Assembly (NCBI GenBank): GCA_031268335.1
Contig: JAIRXG010000010.1
Span: 17,856-81,855 of the forward strand
Length of the DNA: 64,000 nt
Direction of reading: 5' to 3'
From: Campylobacteraceae bacterium
Lineage (GTDB): Bacteria; Campylobacterota; Campylobacteria; Campylobacterales; Campylobacteraceae
Position numbers and translations under genes: made by a program. Shown here piece by piece: positions 47,857 through 56,868 of the stretch (position 1 is the stretch's first letter; the number at the start of each line of letters is the position of its first letter). Below the pieces are notes generated by a model. The model did no database searches and was not told where the DNA came from. It saw only the letters and a list, made by a program, of their open reading frames with translations.

Positions 47857-49284
47857 ATGAAGAAATTTATCACAACAACAGCAGGCAATAAAGTGGCAGA
47901 CAATCAAAATTCTTTGACTGCAGGCGCAAGAGGTCCTCTTTTGATGCAAGATTATCAACTTCTTGAGAAACTTGCTCATCAAAATAGAGAAAGAGTTCCC
48001 GAAAGAGTAGTTCACGCTAAAGGAAGCGGAGCATACGGCGAGCTTATCATAACTCATGATATCTCAAAGTACACAAAAGCAAAAGTTCTTCAAAAAGGAG
48101 AAAATACAAGAGTTTTAATTAGATTTTCAACCGTAGCGGGAGAGAGAGGCGCTGCGGACGCTGAGAGAGATGTAAGAGGATTTGCTATGAAGTTCTATAC
48201 AAAAGAGGGCAATTGGGATTTGGTGGGAAATAATACGCCCGTATTTTTTGTAAGAGACGCTTATAAATTTCCAGATTTTATACATACTCAAAAGAGACAT
48301 CCGTATTCAAACTTAAGAAGCAATACGGCAGCTTGGGATTTTTGGTCTTTGTCGCCTGAAAGTATTCATCAAGTTACTATTCTCATGTCTGATAGGGGAA
48401 TTCCAAAAAGTTATAGACATATGCATGGATTCGGTTCGCATACGTATAGCCTTATAAACTCTAAAAATGAGAGATTCTGGGTGAAATTTCATTTTAAAAC
48501 CATGCAAGGTATTCAAAATTTAACAAATAAAGAGGCTGAAGCGATAATAGCTAAAGATAGAGAGAGCAATCAAAGAGACCTTTTTGAGAGCATAAAAAAA
48601 GGAGACTTTCCGAAGTGGAAGTTCCAAATTCAGATAATGAGCGAAGAGGAAGCTAAAAAGTGCGAATTTAATCCGTTTGATTTGACAAAAGTATGGTCGC
48701 ATAGAGAGTATCCTTTGATAGATATAGGCGAAATGGTTTTAAATGAAAATCCCAAAAACTATTTTAATGAGGTAGAACAAGCGTCGTTCAGCCCTTCCAA
48801 TGTAGTGCCGGGAATTAGCTTCTCGCCCGATAAGATGCTTCAAGCGCGTATATTTTCATATGCGGATGCTCACAGATATAGGGTCGGAACTCATTATGAG
48901 ACGTTGCCGGTAAATAGACCAATTGTTGATGTGAATACATATCACATGGATGGAAGTATGAATTATGAGATAAAAGAGCCTACCAATGCTTATTATGAAC
49001 CAAATAGTTTTGGCGGTTATGTAGAAGATAAGAGTGTTTTTGAAGCTCCTCTCGAGGTGAGCGGATATGCTGATAGATATGATCATAGAGATGGCAATGA
49101 TGATTTTTTACAAGCAAAAGCATTATTTGACATTATGAATAGTAAGCAAAAAGAACAACTGTTTAATAATATAGCTGAATCTATGCATGAAGTTCCAAGG
49201 GAAATAGTAGACAGGCAGATAGCTTTATTTGACAAAGTTGACCCTCTTTATGCAAAAGGCGTCAAAAAAGCGCTTGGAATTTAG
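47857..49284 (+). CDS. katA: Monofunctional haem catalase
   Basis: A 475-residue clade 3-like small-subunit catalase that splits hydrogen peroxide. The start ATG 47857 has a perfect GGAGG. The catalytic His is in [13 protein letters not shown] (near residue 55), the Asn is in [13 protein letters not shown], and the haem-ligand Tyr is in [21 protein letters not shown]-site residues are in the [13 protein letters not shown] region. The ankyrin gene starts directly after its stop. A PerR-type site lies upstream. Confidence 0.97.
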   Translation: MKKFITTTAGNKVADNQNSLTAGARGPLLMQDYQLLEKLAHQNRERVPERVVHAKGSGAYGELIITHDISKYTKAKVLQKGENTRVLIRFSTVAGERGAADAERDVRGFAMKFYTKEGNWDLVGNNTPVFFVRDAYKFPDFIHTQKRHPYSNLRSNTAAWDFWSLSPESIHQVTILMSDRGIPKSYRHMHGFGSHTYSLINSKNERFWVKFHFKTMQGIQNLTNKEAEAIIAKDRESNQRDLFESIKKGDFPKWKFQIQIMSEEEAKKCEFNPFDLTKVWSHREYPLIDIGEMVLNENPKNYFNEVEQASFSPSNVVPGISFSPDKMLQARIFSYADAHRYRVGTHYETLPVNRPIVDVNTYHMDGSMNYEIKEPTNAYYEPNSFGGYVEDKSVFEAPLEVSGYADRYDHRDGNDDFLQAKALFDIMNSKQKEQLFNNIAESMHEVPREIVDRQIALFDKVDPLYAKGVKKALGI

Positions 49285-49782
49285 ATGTATTTAGATAACG
49301 CTGATATAAAGCGGTATGAAGAGCTATTGTGTATAGCCGTTGATTTTGCAAGATACGGACAAACAATAGAGCTTGAAAGTATGCTAAAGGCGAAATTGCC
49401 GATAAATCTTAAAGATCACAAAGGAAACACTTTGCTGATGCTTGCTGCATATAATGGTAATACAGACATCGTCAAAATGCTAATTAGCATGGGGGCGGAT
49501 GTAAATTTAAAAAATGACCGAGGACAGACTCCGCTTGCCGGAGTCTGCTTTAAGGGATATCTTGATATCGTAAAACTTTTAATTGAAAACGGCGCGAATA
49601 TTGACGAAGATAATGGTTTTGGAATGAGAGCCGTTATGTTTGCCTCTATGTTCGGTAACTATGATATAGTGAAATATTTAAGCAGTCACAAAAAAACATT
49701 TCGTTTTAAATTTTATCTTTTGCTTTCAAAACTTACAGCGCTTTTCAAGAGGAAAAAAGATAATACAAAGCTTTACATGTAG
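49285..49782 (+). CDS. Ankyrin-repeat protein paired with catalase
   Basis: A 165-residue protein with three to four ankyrin repeats: GNTLLMLAAYNGNTDIVKML, then GQTPLAGVCFKGYLDIVKLL and AVMFASMFGNYDIVKYL. It begins at the base after the katA stop, so the two are translated from one message. In Campylobacter jejuni the ankyrin protein next to katA (Cj1386) binds haem and is needed for full catalase activity; the same role is likely here. The last codons TAC ATG TAG are a TACATGTA copy, so the motif supplies the stop. Confidence 0.85.
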   Translation: MYLDNADIKRYEELLCIAVDFARYGQTIELESMLKAKLPINLKDHKGNTLLMLAAYNGNTDIVKMLISMGADVNLKNDRGQTPLAGVCFKGYLDIVKLLIENGANIDEDNGFGMRAVMFASMFGNYDIVKYLSSHKKTFRFKFYLLLSKLTALFKRKKDNTKLYM

Positions 49783-49918
49783 CGCTTTTTTGTTGGCGTA
49801 GAGATGATTTAAGCGTTTTTTATGGGTTTTGTTTTTAAATTGATGGCGCTAACGCAAAAACTCCTTTACAACTTAATACAAATTTGCTAAACTCATTTTT
49901 TGGTTTTTTGAAGCTAAT

Positions 49919-50390
49919 ATGGCATTGGCAAAGCAAAAGAGTTTTTTAGACAATTTGGTTTAGAAGATAAGATAATAGAGTTTAATGTCTCAAGCGCAAC
50001 CGTGGAATTGGCAGCAAAAGCTTTAGGCTGCGAGTGCAAAAGGATAGCAAAAACTCTCTTTGAGATTAAATGATGGATTTATTCTTATTGTCATGGCAGG
50101 AGATGCTAAGATAGATAATAGCAAATATAAAGCGGAGTTTGGCACGAAAGCCAAAATGTTGTCGGCGGACGAGGTTTTGATAAACGTTGGACATGAAGTA
50201 GGGGGGCGTTTGTCCTTTTGGGATAAATCCGAATATTGATGTTTATCTTGACAAGTCACTTAGGCGGTTTATAAGCGTTTTTTCGGCATGTAGAAGTGCT
50301 AACAGCGCGATAGAGCTTACTGTAGATGAAATAGAAAAATACGCTCATAGCAAAAAGTGGATAGATGTATGTAAAGACTGGAACGAATGA
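49919..50390 (+). pseudogene. YbaK/EbsC-family aminoacyl-tRNA deacylase, frameshifted
   Basis: The coding sense of a YbaK/EbsC (ProX-type) protein is split over three frames: GKAKEFFRQFGLEDKIIEFN to CECKRIAKTL, then LRLNDGFILIVMAGDAKIDN to VLINVGHEVGG, then VCPFGINPNIDVYLDKSLRR to VCKDWNE. A base seems missing in ATGGCATTGG at the start, two bases missing (or one extra) near 50062, and an extra C follows the G6 run near 50200-50206. The parent family hydrolyses mischarged tRNAs. At least three lesions make this a true pseudogene rather than a read error. Confidence 0.75.
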
Positions 50391-50460
50391 TAACATTAAA
50401 AAAATTATATGATTTAGGCTGGAAAAACGACAAAAAGAGGGTAATATTTTGGAGGAAGAT

Positions 50461-50892
50461 ATGTCACAAATAGTTTACGAATACAAGATAACGGTTTCGC
50501 AAAGTGCGATTGATACAAACATGCATGTAAATAATGTGGTTTATGTTCAATGGATGCAAGACGCAGCTACGGCGCATTCGGATTCGCTGGGGTTTACTAC
50601 TGAATTTTATGACAAGATAGGCGGCACTTGGGTGGCAAGATCGCACTATATAGAGTATTTAAAGCCTGCGTTTTTGGGAGATGAATTGATTGTGCAAACA
50701 TGGATAAGCTCTGCAAAACGCTCCAGCTCTAATCGCGAATATGCTTTTTTCAGAAAAAGCGATAAAGCGCTTTTGGCGAGAGCAAAAACCGTTTGGATAT
50801 ATTTGAACAAAAGCGGAAAACCGAGCAGGATTCCCGACGAGCTGTTAGAAAAATATATTCCGGACGAAAGTTATGAACCGAAATTAAGTTAG
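50461..50892 (+). CDS. 4HBT-fold acyl-CoA thioesterase
   Basis: A 143-residue hot-dog protein of the YbgC/4-hydroxybenzoyl-CoA thioesterase type. DTNMHVNNVVYVQWMQDA contains the conserved D-x-x-x-H-V-N-N-x-x-Y-x-x-W signature, with Asp near residue 16. SHYIEYLKPAFLGDELIV is the second strand block. ATG 50461 with GGAGG is the start. The substrate is not predictable; many family members clear acyl-CoA or acyl-ACP species. Confidence 0.85.
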   Translation: MSQIVYEYKITVSQSAIDTNMHVNNVVYVQWMQDAATAHSDSLGFTTEFYDKIGGTWVARSHYIEYLKPAFLGDELIVQTWISSAKRSSSNREYAFFRKSDKALLARAKTVWIYLNKSGKPSRIPDELLEKYIPDESYEPKLS

Positions 50893-51124
50893 TAACACAA
50901 ATTTGCTCTACATGTAACAAATCAAAATAACGATAATTATACGCGATGAGCAAAACTAAAAACTCTTTGAGCGAGACGAAGATTTAAAGCATTTTGGATA
51001 TCAATGGTCTTTGTAAAAAAAATCAAGACACTGGTTATATTTGAAAAGCTCTTAAAAAGTCGCTCAAAAATATGCAAATCGGGTTTTCATAAAAAAACTA
51101 ACACACATGTATGAGCGGTTTTGT

Positions 51125-51286
51125 ATGAGGCTAAATATAGCAATACTGTTTTTGATTTGCGTAAACTACGTTGTAAGCGTTACATTTAAAATGATGTCTT
51201 TTGGGGACGTCGGCACAAAAATACATGAAACTGCAACAATATATTTTTCATATAAAAAGGACTATATCGCACCTGTTTTAAAGTGA
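51125..51286 (+). CDS. Possible 53-residue peptide with N-terminal hydrophobic helix
   Basis: An ATG opens MRLNIAILFLICVNYVVSVT followed by a polar tail ending KKDYIAPVLK. The first 20 residues would act as a signal or anchor helix. A weak GAGCGG is the only ribosome-binding candidate. Its last 9 bases overlap the end of the small lipoprotein gene on the other strand. Unrecognised and uncertain. Confidence 0.3.
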   Translation: MRLNIAILFLICVNYVVSVTFKMMSFGDVGTKIHETATIYFSYKKDYIAPVLK

Positions 51287-51406
51287 TTTTTGGTACTCGT
51301 AATTAATTTGTCCGCTAACATTTACACTGTTTTCATTGGTCATTGCACAACCGACTAACATAACGCTAACTAACGCAAAAGTTATAACAATTGCTGTTTT
51401 CATCAT
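51278..51406 (-). CDS. 42-residue small lipoprotein
   Basis: ATG 51406 follows GGAGA. The peptide MMKTAIVITFALVSVMLVGC is a classic lipoprotein signal with lipobox LVGC (Cys20), leaving a mature chain of only 23 residues (AMTNENSVNVSGQINYEYQK). Small entericidin-like or Lpp-like lipoproteins have such architecture, but no family was recognised. It lies between the thioesterase and the Fur-family gene. Confidence 0.6.
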   Translation of the reverse strand: MMKTAIVITFALVSVMLVGCAMTNENSVNVSGQINYEYQKSL

Positions 51407-51610
51407 TTTATCTCCTAATTTTCTGCAATTTTATCGCAGATAAACTAACACCAGTTTTTTTGTTGAGAGATTTCTAGCTTTTTTGCACCAATCCACAATA
51501 TGATAAAAACAGCATTTTACAAACTATGTGTTAAAAGCAGTGATAAGAATAAATTTTACTAATTATATATTAAATTGATAGTGTATAATGAAATAAGCGA
51601 AGATATAATG

Positions 51611-52018
51611 TTATTTGCGATTGTCATATTTCGCACAGCCGGCACTTTTGCATGCTTTGCAAACACCTTTTAATATTATATTTTTAACATCGTACTCTTC
51701 AATATAGGGATTAATTTCAAAATCTATACATGTAACGCTATGACAAGTTTCGCAGATAAAATGAGCATGAGTTTTTTTAAAAAATTCAAAATACCATTTT
51801 CGTTCGTCGGATTCAAATTTTTGAACGATATTTGCCTCTTCAAACAAAGATATATTTCTATAAAACGTCGCTTTATCCATATCTATACTCATTTTAGAGC
51901 GGATTTGCTCATAACTTAGAGGGTTTTTTGCTTTGTTTAAAATCTCAAGTATCATTTCCCTAGCAGTTGTAAATTTGATATTTTTATCTTGAAATAACTT
52001 TTTTATCCCATATCCCAT
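51611..52018 (-). CDS. Fur-family regulator, probably Zur
   Basis: A 135-residue metal-dependent repressor. The winged-helix half includes FTTAREMILEILNKAKNPLS and DKATFYRNISLFEEANIV. The C-terminal half has HAHFICETCHSVTCID and GVCKACKSAGC, so two CxxC pairs (89/92 and 120/123) form the structural zinc site. It is divergent from znuA, with two palindromes in between, so Zur is the most likely role; Fur or PerR cannot be excluded from sequence alone. TACATGTA at 51727 encodes part of this protein. Confidence 0.8.
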   Translation of the reverse strand: MGYGIKKLFQDKNIKFTTAREMILEILNKAKNPLSYEQIRSKMSIDMDKATFYRNISLFEEANIVQKFESDERKWYFEFFKKTHAHFICETCHSVTCIDFEINPYIEEYDVKNIILKGVCKACKSAGCAKYDNRK

Positions 52019-52064
52019 ATTTTTCCTTTACATGTTAAGAATAATAGCGAAAATCCTGTTAAGC

Positions 52065-52122
52065 TGCAACTAAGTTGCATTTTTATATCATCCTTTTTAA
52101 AAATCTTGCAACTAAGTTGCAA
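52065..52122. promoter_or_regulatory. Twin palindromes, probable Zur operator
   Basis: TGCAACTAAGTTGCA (52065-52079) and TTGCAACTAAGTTGCAA (52106-52122) share the same 15-base palindrome. Their centres are 42 bases apart, about four helical turns. They lie between the Fur-family gene and znuA, the second just before the znuA ribosome-binding site. No other copy was noticed in the window. Confidence 0.7.
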
Positions 52123-52138
52123 ACAAAAGGAGCTTCAA

Positions 52139-53008
52139 ATGTTTCGCATAATGATTTTTATATGTTTTAGCGCAATCGCGCTTTATGCAAAGCCTGCAAT
52201 TACGGTTAGTATTTTGCCACAGCAATATATGGCAGAAAAAATTGCCGGCGATACGGTAGATATTTTGGTCATGGTTAGTCCAAATGCAAATCATGAAACT
52301 TATGAGCCAAAACCAAGTCAAATGAAACTTTTGGCAAAATCGGATATATATTTTGCCATTGGTTTGCCGTTTGAAAAAGCGTGGCTTGATAGATTTACCG
52401 CTGTTTCGCCGAAAATGAGCATAATTGATATCGGAGCGGAAGTTGAAAAGATAGAGTTGGCAGAACACGATCATCACGACCATGATGAACACGGCGAGCA
52501 TACAAATCACGATGAGCACGACGAAGACGAACTTGATCCGCATATTTGGCTTGATCCTGTTTTGGTTAAGATTCAATCCAAGACAATAGCAGACGCTCTT
52601 TCTTCAAAATATCCGCAAAACGCCGCGTTCTATATGAAAAATTATGAAAATTTTGCAAAAGAGTTGGACGAGTTGGATGCCAAACTTTCTAAAAAACTTG
52701 ACGCTTTGAAAAACAGAAGTTTTTTTGTATTTCATCCTTCGTGGGGTTATTTTGCCAAGAGGTACGATTTGGAGCAGATATTTGTTGAGGTTGAAGGCAA
52801 AGAACCAAAAGCTGCCGAGCTTATAGAGATAGTAAAAGAAGCAAAGGCTAAGAGCATAAAAGCTCTTTTGGTTGAGCCTCAGGTTTCAGAAAAAAACGCT
52901 AAAATAGTAGCCGATGAAATAGGAGCAAAGCTTATTAAAGTTGATCCTATGAAAAAAGATTTGAGTAAAAATTTGGACGAATTGGCAGATATGCTGTTAG
53001 GGTTTTGA
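52139..53008 (+). CDS. znuA: Zinc ABC transporter substrate-binding protein
   Basis: A 289-residue periplasmic cluster A-I protein. ATG 52139 with AAGGAG is followed by a signal peptide (MFRIMIFICFSAIALYA). The metal-loading loop near residues 115-140 is His/Asp-rich (EHDHHDHDEHGEHTNHDEH), typical of ZnuA. Ligand regions NANHETYEPKPSQ, DPHIWLDP and FFVFHPSWGYFA provide the conserved histidines. It heads the znuA-znuC-znuB operon under twin palindromes. Confidence 0.93.
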   Translation: MFRIMIFICFSAIALYAKPAITVSILPQQYMAEKIAGDTVDILVMVSPNANHETYEPKPSQMKLLAKSDIYFAIGLPFEKAWLDRFTAVSPKMSIIDIGAEVEKIELAEHDHHDHDEHGEHTNHDEHDEDELDPHIWLDPVLVKIQSKTIADALSSKYPQNAAFYMKNYENFAKELDELDAKLSKKLDALKNRSFFVFHPSWGYFAKRYDLEQIFVEVEGKEPKAAELIEIVKEAKAKSIKALLVEPQVSEKNAKIVADEIGAKLIKVDPMKKDLSKNLDELADMLLGF

Positions 53009-53011
53009 TAT

Positions 53012-53785
53012 ATGAAAATGGTGCGAGTTTGCAATCTATCTTTTGCGTACGATAAAGAGAACATTTTGGAAAATGTGGATTTTGAGTATGATAGCAGCGA
53101 TTTTTTAGCTCTCGTGGGACCAAACGGTGGCGGAAAAAGCACGCTTTTAAAGCTCATCTTGGGACTCTTAAAACCGACAAGCGGAAAGATAGAACTGTTT
53201 TCGCAAAAATTTGGCTATGTTCCGCAAAATACTATGCCAAACGGCGAATTTCCCATAAGCGTTTTGGATGTTGCGCTTATGGGGAGATTGAAAAACAATG
53301 CTTTTGGTTTTTATAAAAAAGAGGATAAGAAAAAAGCATTTGAAGCGCTTGAACAAGTAGATATGCAAAATTACGCGCATAAAAAAATAAGCGAATTGTC
53401 AATAGGTCAACGGCAAAAAGTTTTTATCGCCCGCGCGCTTACATGTGAGGCGGAATTGTTGATATTGGATGAGCCGACCGCTAGCGTTGATATGCAAGGA
53501 CAAGTGCAAATTTATAATATTTTAAAATCACTAAATAAAGATAAGGGCGTTATCGTAGTAAGTCACGACGTTGATGTAGTTTTAGGCTATGCTACAAAAA
53601 TAGCTTATCTCAGCCGCACACTTTTTATGCATGAGCCTTCTGCTCTTACGAAAGAGGCGTTTTTTGAAAAATTACAATCAAACAACGCGCATAATTGCCC
53701 CGTTGATATACTTATAGCAAATACTTGCACGCATAATTATGAATTTAAAAAACATAACGGGTCTAAATTCAAGGGCAAATTATGA
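53012..53785 (+). CDS. znuC: Zinc ABC transporter ATP-binding protein
   Basis: A 257-residue ATPase. Walker A GPNGGGKST is at about 37-45, the Q-loop is in FGYVPQNTM, the signature is ELSIGQRQKV (variant of LSGGQ), Walker B is LLILDEPTASVD, and the H-loop is VVSHDVDVV. The C-terminal tail has a Cys/His-containing stretch (NNAHNCPVDILIANTCTHNY), which could be metal-sensitive. It starts three bases after znuA and overlaps znuB. Confidence 0.92.
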   Translation: MKMVRVCNLSFAYDKENILENVDFEYDSSDFLALVGPNGGGKSTLLKLILGLLKPTSGKIELFSQKFGYVPQNTMPNGEFPISVLDVALMGRLKNNAFGFYKKEDKKKAFEALEQVDMQNYAHKKISELSIGQRQKVFIARALTCEAELLILDEPTASVDMQGQVQIYNILKSLNKDKGVIVVSHDVDVVLGYATKIAYLSRTLFMHEPSALTKEAFFEKLQSNNAHNCPVDILIANTCTHNYEFKKHNGSKFKGKL

Positions 53786-54591
53786 TAGAGGCTTTGTCTT
53801 TTGGATTTATACAAAATGCGTTGATAGCCGGAATATTAGTTAGCATAGCATGCGGAGTTGTCGGAAGTTTGGTGGTGGTAAATCGTATGGTTTTCATCGC
53901 AGGCGGCATAGCGCATGGAGCTTACGGCGGACTTGGATTGGCGCTGTTTTTGAGTATATCGCCGCTTTTGGGTGCATTGGGATTTTCTATAGCTTTATCT
54001 ATCGTCATAGCATTTTTAACTTATGTCAACAAAGATAGAGCAGACGCGGTAATAGGCGCTATTTGGGCATTTGGAATGGCTGTGGGCATTATATTTGCTG
54101 ATATGAGCAAAGGCTACAATACCGATTTGACGAGTTTTTTATTCGGCGCTATTTTGAGTGTTTCAAATGGCGATTTATGGCTTATGAGCATTACATGTAT
54201 CTTAATAATAACAGTTGTCGCTATTTTTTATAAAGAGTTTTTGGCTATCAGTTTTGATATGGAGTTTTCAAAACTTCAAGGGGTAAACACCAAATTTTTT
54301 TATACGGTTTTGATGATTATAACAGCACTTTGCATAGTAGCTTGTATTCGCGCGGTAGGACTTATCTTGGTTGTGGCGCTTTTGAGCATTCCTCCTTATA
54401 TCGCCGAAAAATTTTGTGTGAAACTATTGCGTATGATGGTGCTTTCCGTCGCTTTGTCTACACTATTTGTATTGATAGGACTCTTTTTGTCTTACATGTT
54501 TGATTTGACTTCGGGAGCTTCAATCATACTGGTCGCCTCGTTTGCTTTTTTTCTCGCAAAAGCGAAATTTATATTACGCCGCAAAAGATAA
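53782..54591 (+). CDS. znuB: Zinc ABC transporter permease
   Basis: A 269-residue ABC-3-type permease with about eight hydrophobic helices. GGIAHGAYGGLGLALF and ADAVIGAIWAFGMAVGIIF are typical of this family; ALLSIPPYIAEK-type sequence (VALLSIPPYIAEKFC) near residue 205 is the coupling region. It overlaps znuC by four bases and completes the operon. TACATGTA at 54192 encodes Thr-Cys. Confidence 0.92.
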   Translation: MIEALSFGFIQNALIAGILVSIACGVVGSLVVVNRMVFIAGGIAHGAYGGLGLALFLSISPLLGALGFSIALSIVIAFLTYVNKDRADAVIGAIWAFGMAVGIIFADMSKGYNTDLTSFLFGAILSVSNGDLWLMSITCILIITVVAIFYKEFLAISFDMEFSKLQGVNTKFFYTVLMIITALCIVACIRAVGLILVVALLSIPPYIAEKFCVKLLRMMVLSVALSTLFVLIGLFLSYMFDLTSGASIILVASFAFFLAKAKFILRRKR

Positions 54592-54666
54592 TTTGTAAAA
54601 TAACACTCGGATTTTACCGCAAATTAACCTCCTCAATAAGTCTTGAAAATATTTTCACAAAAATCG

Positions 54667-54690
54667 TTTTCATTGATAATCATTATTAAG
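54667..54690 (+). promoter_or_regulatory. Fur-box-like site before the TonB receptor
   Basis: TTTCATTGATAATCATTATTAAGG contains TGATAATCATTATTA, close to the classic GATAATGATAATCATTATC. It lies about 60 bases before the receptor start. This suggests iron control, unlike the twin palindromes of the znu operon. Confidence 0.5.
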
Positions 54691-54748
54691 GTTCATTTTA
54701 TACCATTTCTGATATTATTGCCAGAATTTGTTTAATAAGGAGCGATAA

Positions 54749-56713
54749 GTGTTTAAAAAATATATTTTATTATGTGGATTAATCGCGTTTTTTGCCGATT
54801 TGATTTTTGCTCAAACCGATTTTAATGAAAATGAAACTGTAAAATTGGAAAGCATTTCAGTAGTAGCGCCTCAATATGAAAGCTCACATGTCTATATCAA
54901 TCCCAAATTTCCCATTCAACCTATTCCTTCATCCGACGGCGCAGGACTTTTAAAAAGTATTCCGAATTTTAGCGTTACAAAAAAAGGCGGTAGTTCCGGC
55001 GATCCTTTATTTCGCGGACTTGGAGGTTCACGTCTTGCAATTACGACAAATGATGATTTTTTATACGGCGGTTGCGGCGGTCGTATGGACCCTCCCACAG
55101 CATATATTTTTCCAAACTCTTACGATAGTGTAGTAATAACAAAAGGTCCTCAAACCGTGATATATCCCGGCATAATTGCAGGTTCTGTGCAATTTTTAAG
55201 AGACGATATCTACTTTGAAAAAGCGGGAGCTAATGGTGAAGCTGGAATGAGCGTTGGGAGCTTTGGCAGATTTGACACATTTGCCGACGTTAGTGCAGGA
55301 GTAAATTGGGGTTATATAAGAACTAACGGCGTATATAACAAACAAGACGACTATAAAGACGGCAAAGGAAAGGAAGTACATTCGCGGTTTGAACGAAATT
55401 CTCAAATGGCGCAAATCGGTCTAACGCCGGATGAGTACAGCCTTATAGAATTTACATACGACAGGTCGCGAGGCAAAGCGGCGTATGCGGATAGAATGAT
55501 GGACGGTTCAAAATTTGACAGAGACGCTTATAGAATCAGGCTTTCAAAAGACGATATAAGCGATACTTTCAAAAGAATAAATTTTCAGTATGGTTACAGC
55601 TACGTTGATCATGTGATGGATAATTATAATTTACGTGAAGTTGTGGGAATGATGCCTATGTATATGGCTTCAAATCCTGACCGCACAACGCAAAGCGCGT
55701 CTTTAAATGCGGAATTGAATATAGCATCAACTAATATCAAAGTCGGCGCGGATTGGTTAGACGACAGACATAGAGGACGAAGTGGTTCAGGAATAGATAA
55801 AGCAGCCGCGGACACTTATAAAAATGTTAAGAGAGTAAAAAATCAAGAGGCTGACAATATCGGTATTTTTACCGAAGCTAACTTCAAACTAACGGATGAA
55901 CATTTGTTAGTATCCGGACTTCGTTATGATAAAGGCAGCGCAGACTATTTTACTAACGGCACAAAAAGTAAAAAACAAGAGTTTGATTTGGGCGCTGCTT
56001 TTTTACGATACGAGTATCATCAAAAAAGTTTTACCTATTTTGCCGGTGTCGGATTTGCGCAAAGAATGCCTGATTTTTGGGAGCGCAATAGAGATAAAGA
56101 GTTAAATAAAGAGAGTAATATAGAAATTGATACGGGTATTTTATATAAAGATGATAGCGTAAGAGGCTCGTTCAATGTGTTTGCAAGTCAAATCAATGAT
56201 TTTATCTTGATTTATTCCAACAACACAGCAAGAAATATAGACGCAAGACGCTATGGTTTTGAGGGCGAAGCGGAATGGGAATTTATAAAAAATTATAAAT
56301 TAGGTTTGGCAGCCGCATACACTTATGGAAAAAATAGAAGCGACGATAAAGCATTAGCTCAAACGCCGCCGTTTGAGATTAGAAGTTTGTTGGAATATGA
56401 TAATGATATTGTGGCTGCAGGTTTTATCGTGCGATACGTCGCTCCTCAACACAGAATCGCTGTCAATGAGGGCAATATAATAGGACAAGATATCAAAAAA
56501 AGCGGTGATTTCGCAGTAGTTTCAATCAATGGAAGTTGGAAAGTCAACAAAAATGTCAGTTTATTTTTGGGTATAGATAATATTTTGGATAAAGAGTACA
56601 GCGAGTTTATAAATAAAAGCTCTTTTGACGTGGCTGGATACAATCAACCGACAGGCGTTCAAATACGAGAAGCGGGACGTCAATTTTGGGCTAGGATACA
56701 GGGCAGATTTTAG
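54749..56713 (+). CDS. TonB-dependent receptor of the OprC/NosA copper type
   Basis: A 654-residue outer-membrane protein with a signal peptide and GTG start preceded by AAGGAGCG. The plug domain spans about residues 45-165 and includes FRGLGGSRLAITTN and GGCGGRMDPPTAYIFPNSYD followed by VVITKGPQTV. That second block matches the C-G-G-R-M-D-P-P-T segment of copper receptors OprC and NosA. The rest is a beta barrel ending in aromatic FWARIQGRF. It lies right after znuACB, so copper or another divalent metal is plausible. Confidence 0.8.
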   Translation: MFKKYILLCGLIAFFADLIFAQTDFNENETVKLESISVVAPQYESSHVYINPKFPIQPIPSSDGAGLLKSIPNFSVTKKGGSSGDPLFRGLGGSRLAITTNDDFLYGGCGGRMDPPTAYIFPNSYDSVVITKGPQTVIYPGIIAGSVQFLRDDIYFEKAGANGEAGMSVGSFGRFDTFADVSAGVNWGYIRTNGVYNKQDDYKDGKGKEVHSRFERNSQMAQIGLTPDEYSLIEFTYDRSRGKAAYADRMMDGSKFDRDAYRIRLSKDDISDTFKRINFQYGYSYVDHVMDNYNLREVVGMMPMYMASNPDRTTQSASLNAELNIASTNIKVGADWLDDRHRGRSGSGIDKAAADTYKNVKRVKNQEADNIGIFTEANFKLTDEHLLVSGLRYDKGSADYFTNGTKSKKQEFDLGAAFLRYEYHQKSFTYFAGVGFAQRMPDFWERNRDKELNKESNIEIDTGILYKDDSVRGSFNVFASQINDFILIYSNNTARNIDARRYGFEGEAEWEFIKNYKLGLAAAYTYGKNRSDDKALAQTPPFEIRSLLEYDNDIVAAGFIVRYVAPQHRIAVNEGNIIGQDIKKSGDFAVVSINGSWKVNKNVSLFLGIDNILDKEYSEFINKSSFDVAGYNQPTGVQIREAGRQFWARIQGRF

Positions 56714-56868
56714 TTTCGCAATTTCTTGGTCTACATGTGAAGATAAAAAGATGTAAAGGCTCGCATTTTCAATAAAGATAAAAATCCTTGTATCAACTGA
56801 AGTTTTACATGTAAGGATAATCAAAAGGCATAAAATTTACATCTTTAAATGCGCGAAAAATATCATAA

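Noticed and set aside
50387..50473. 28-codon frame MITLKKLYDLGWKNDKKR linking the YbaK relic to the thioesterase
   Set aside because: It ends just inside the thioesterase gene and may be only a leftover; not enough evidence for a gene.
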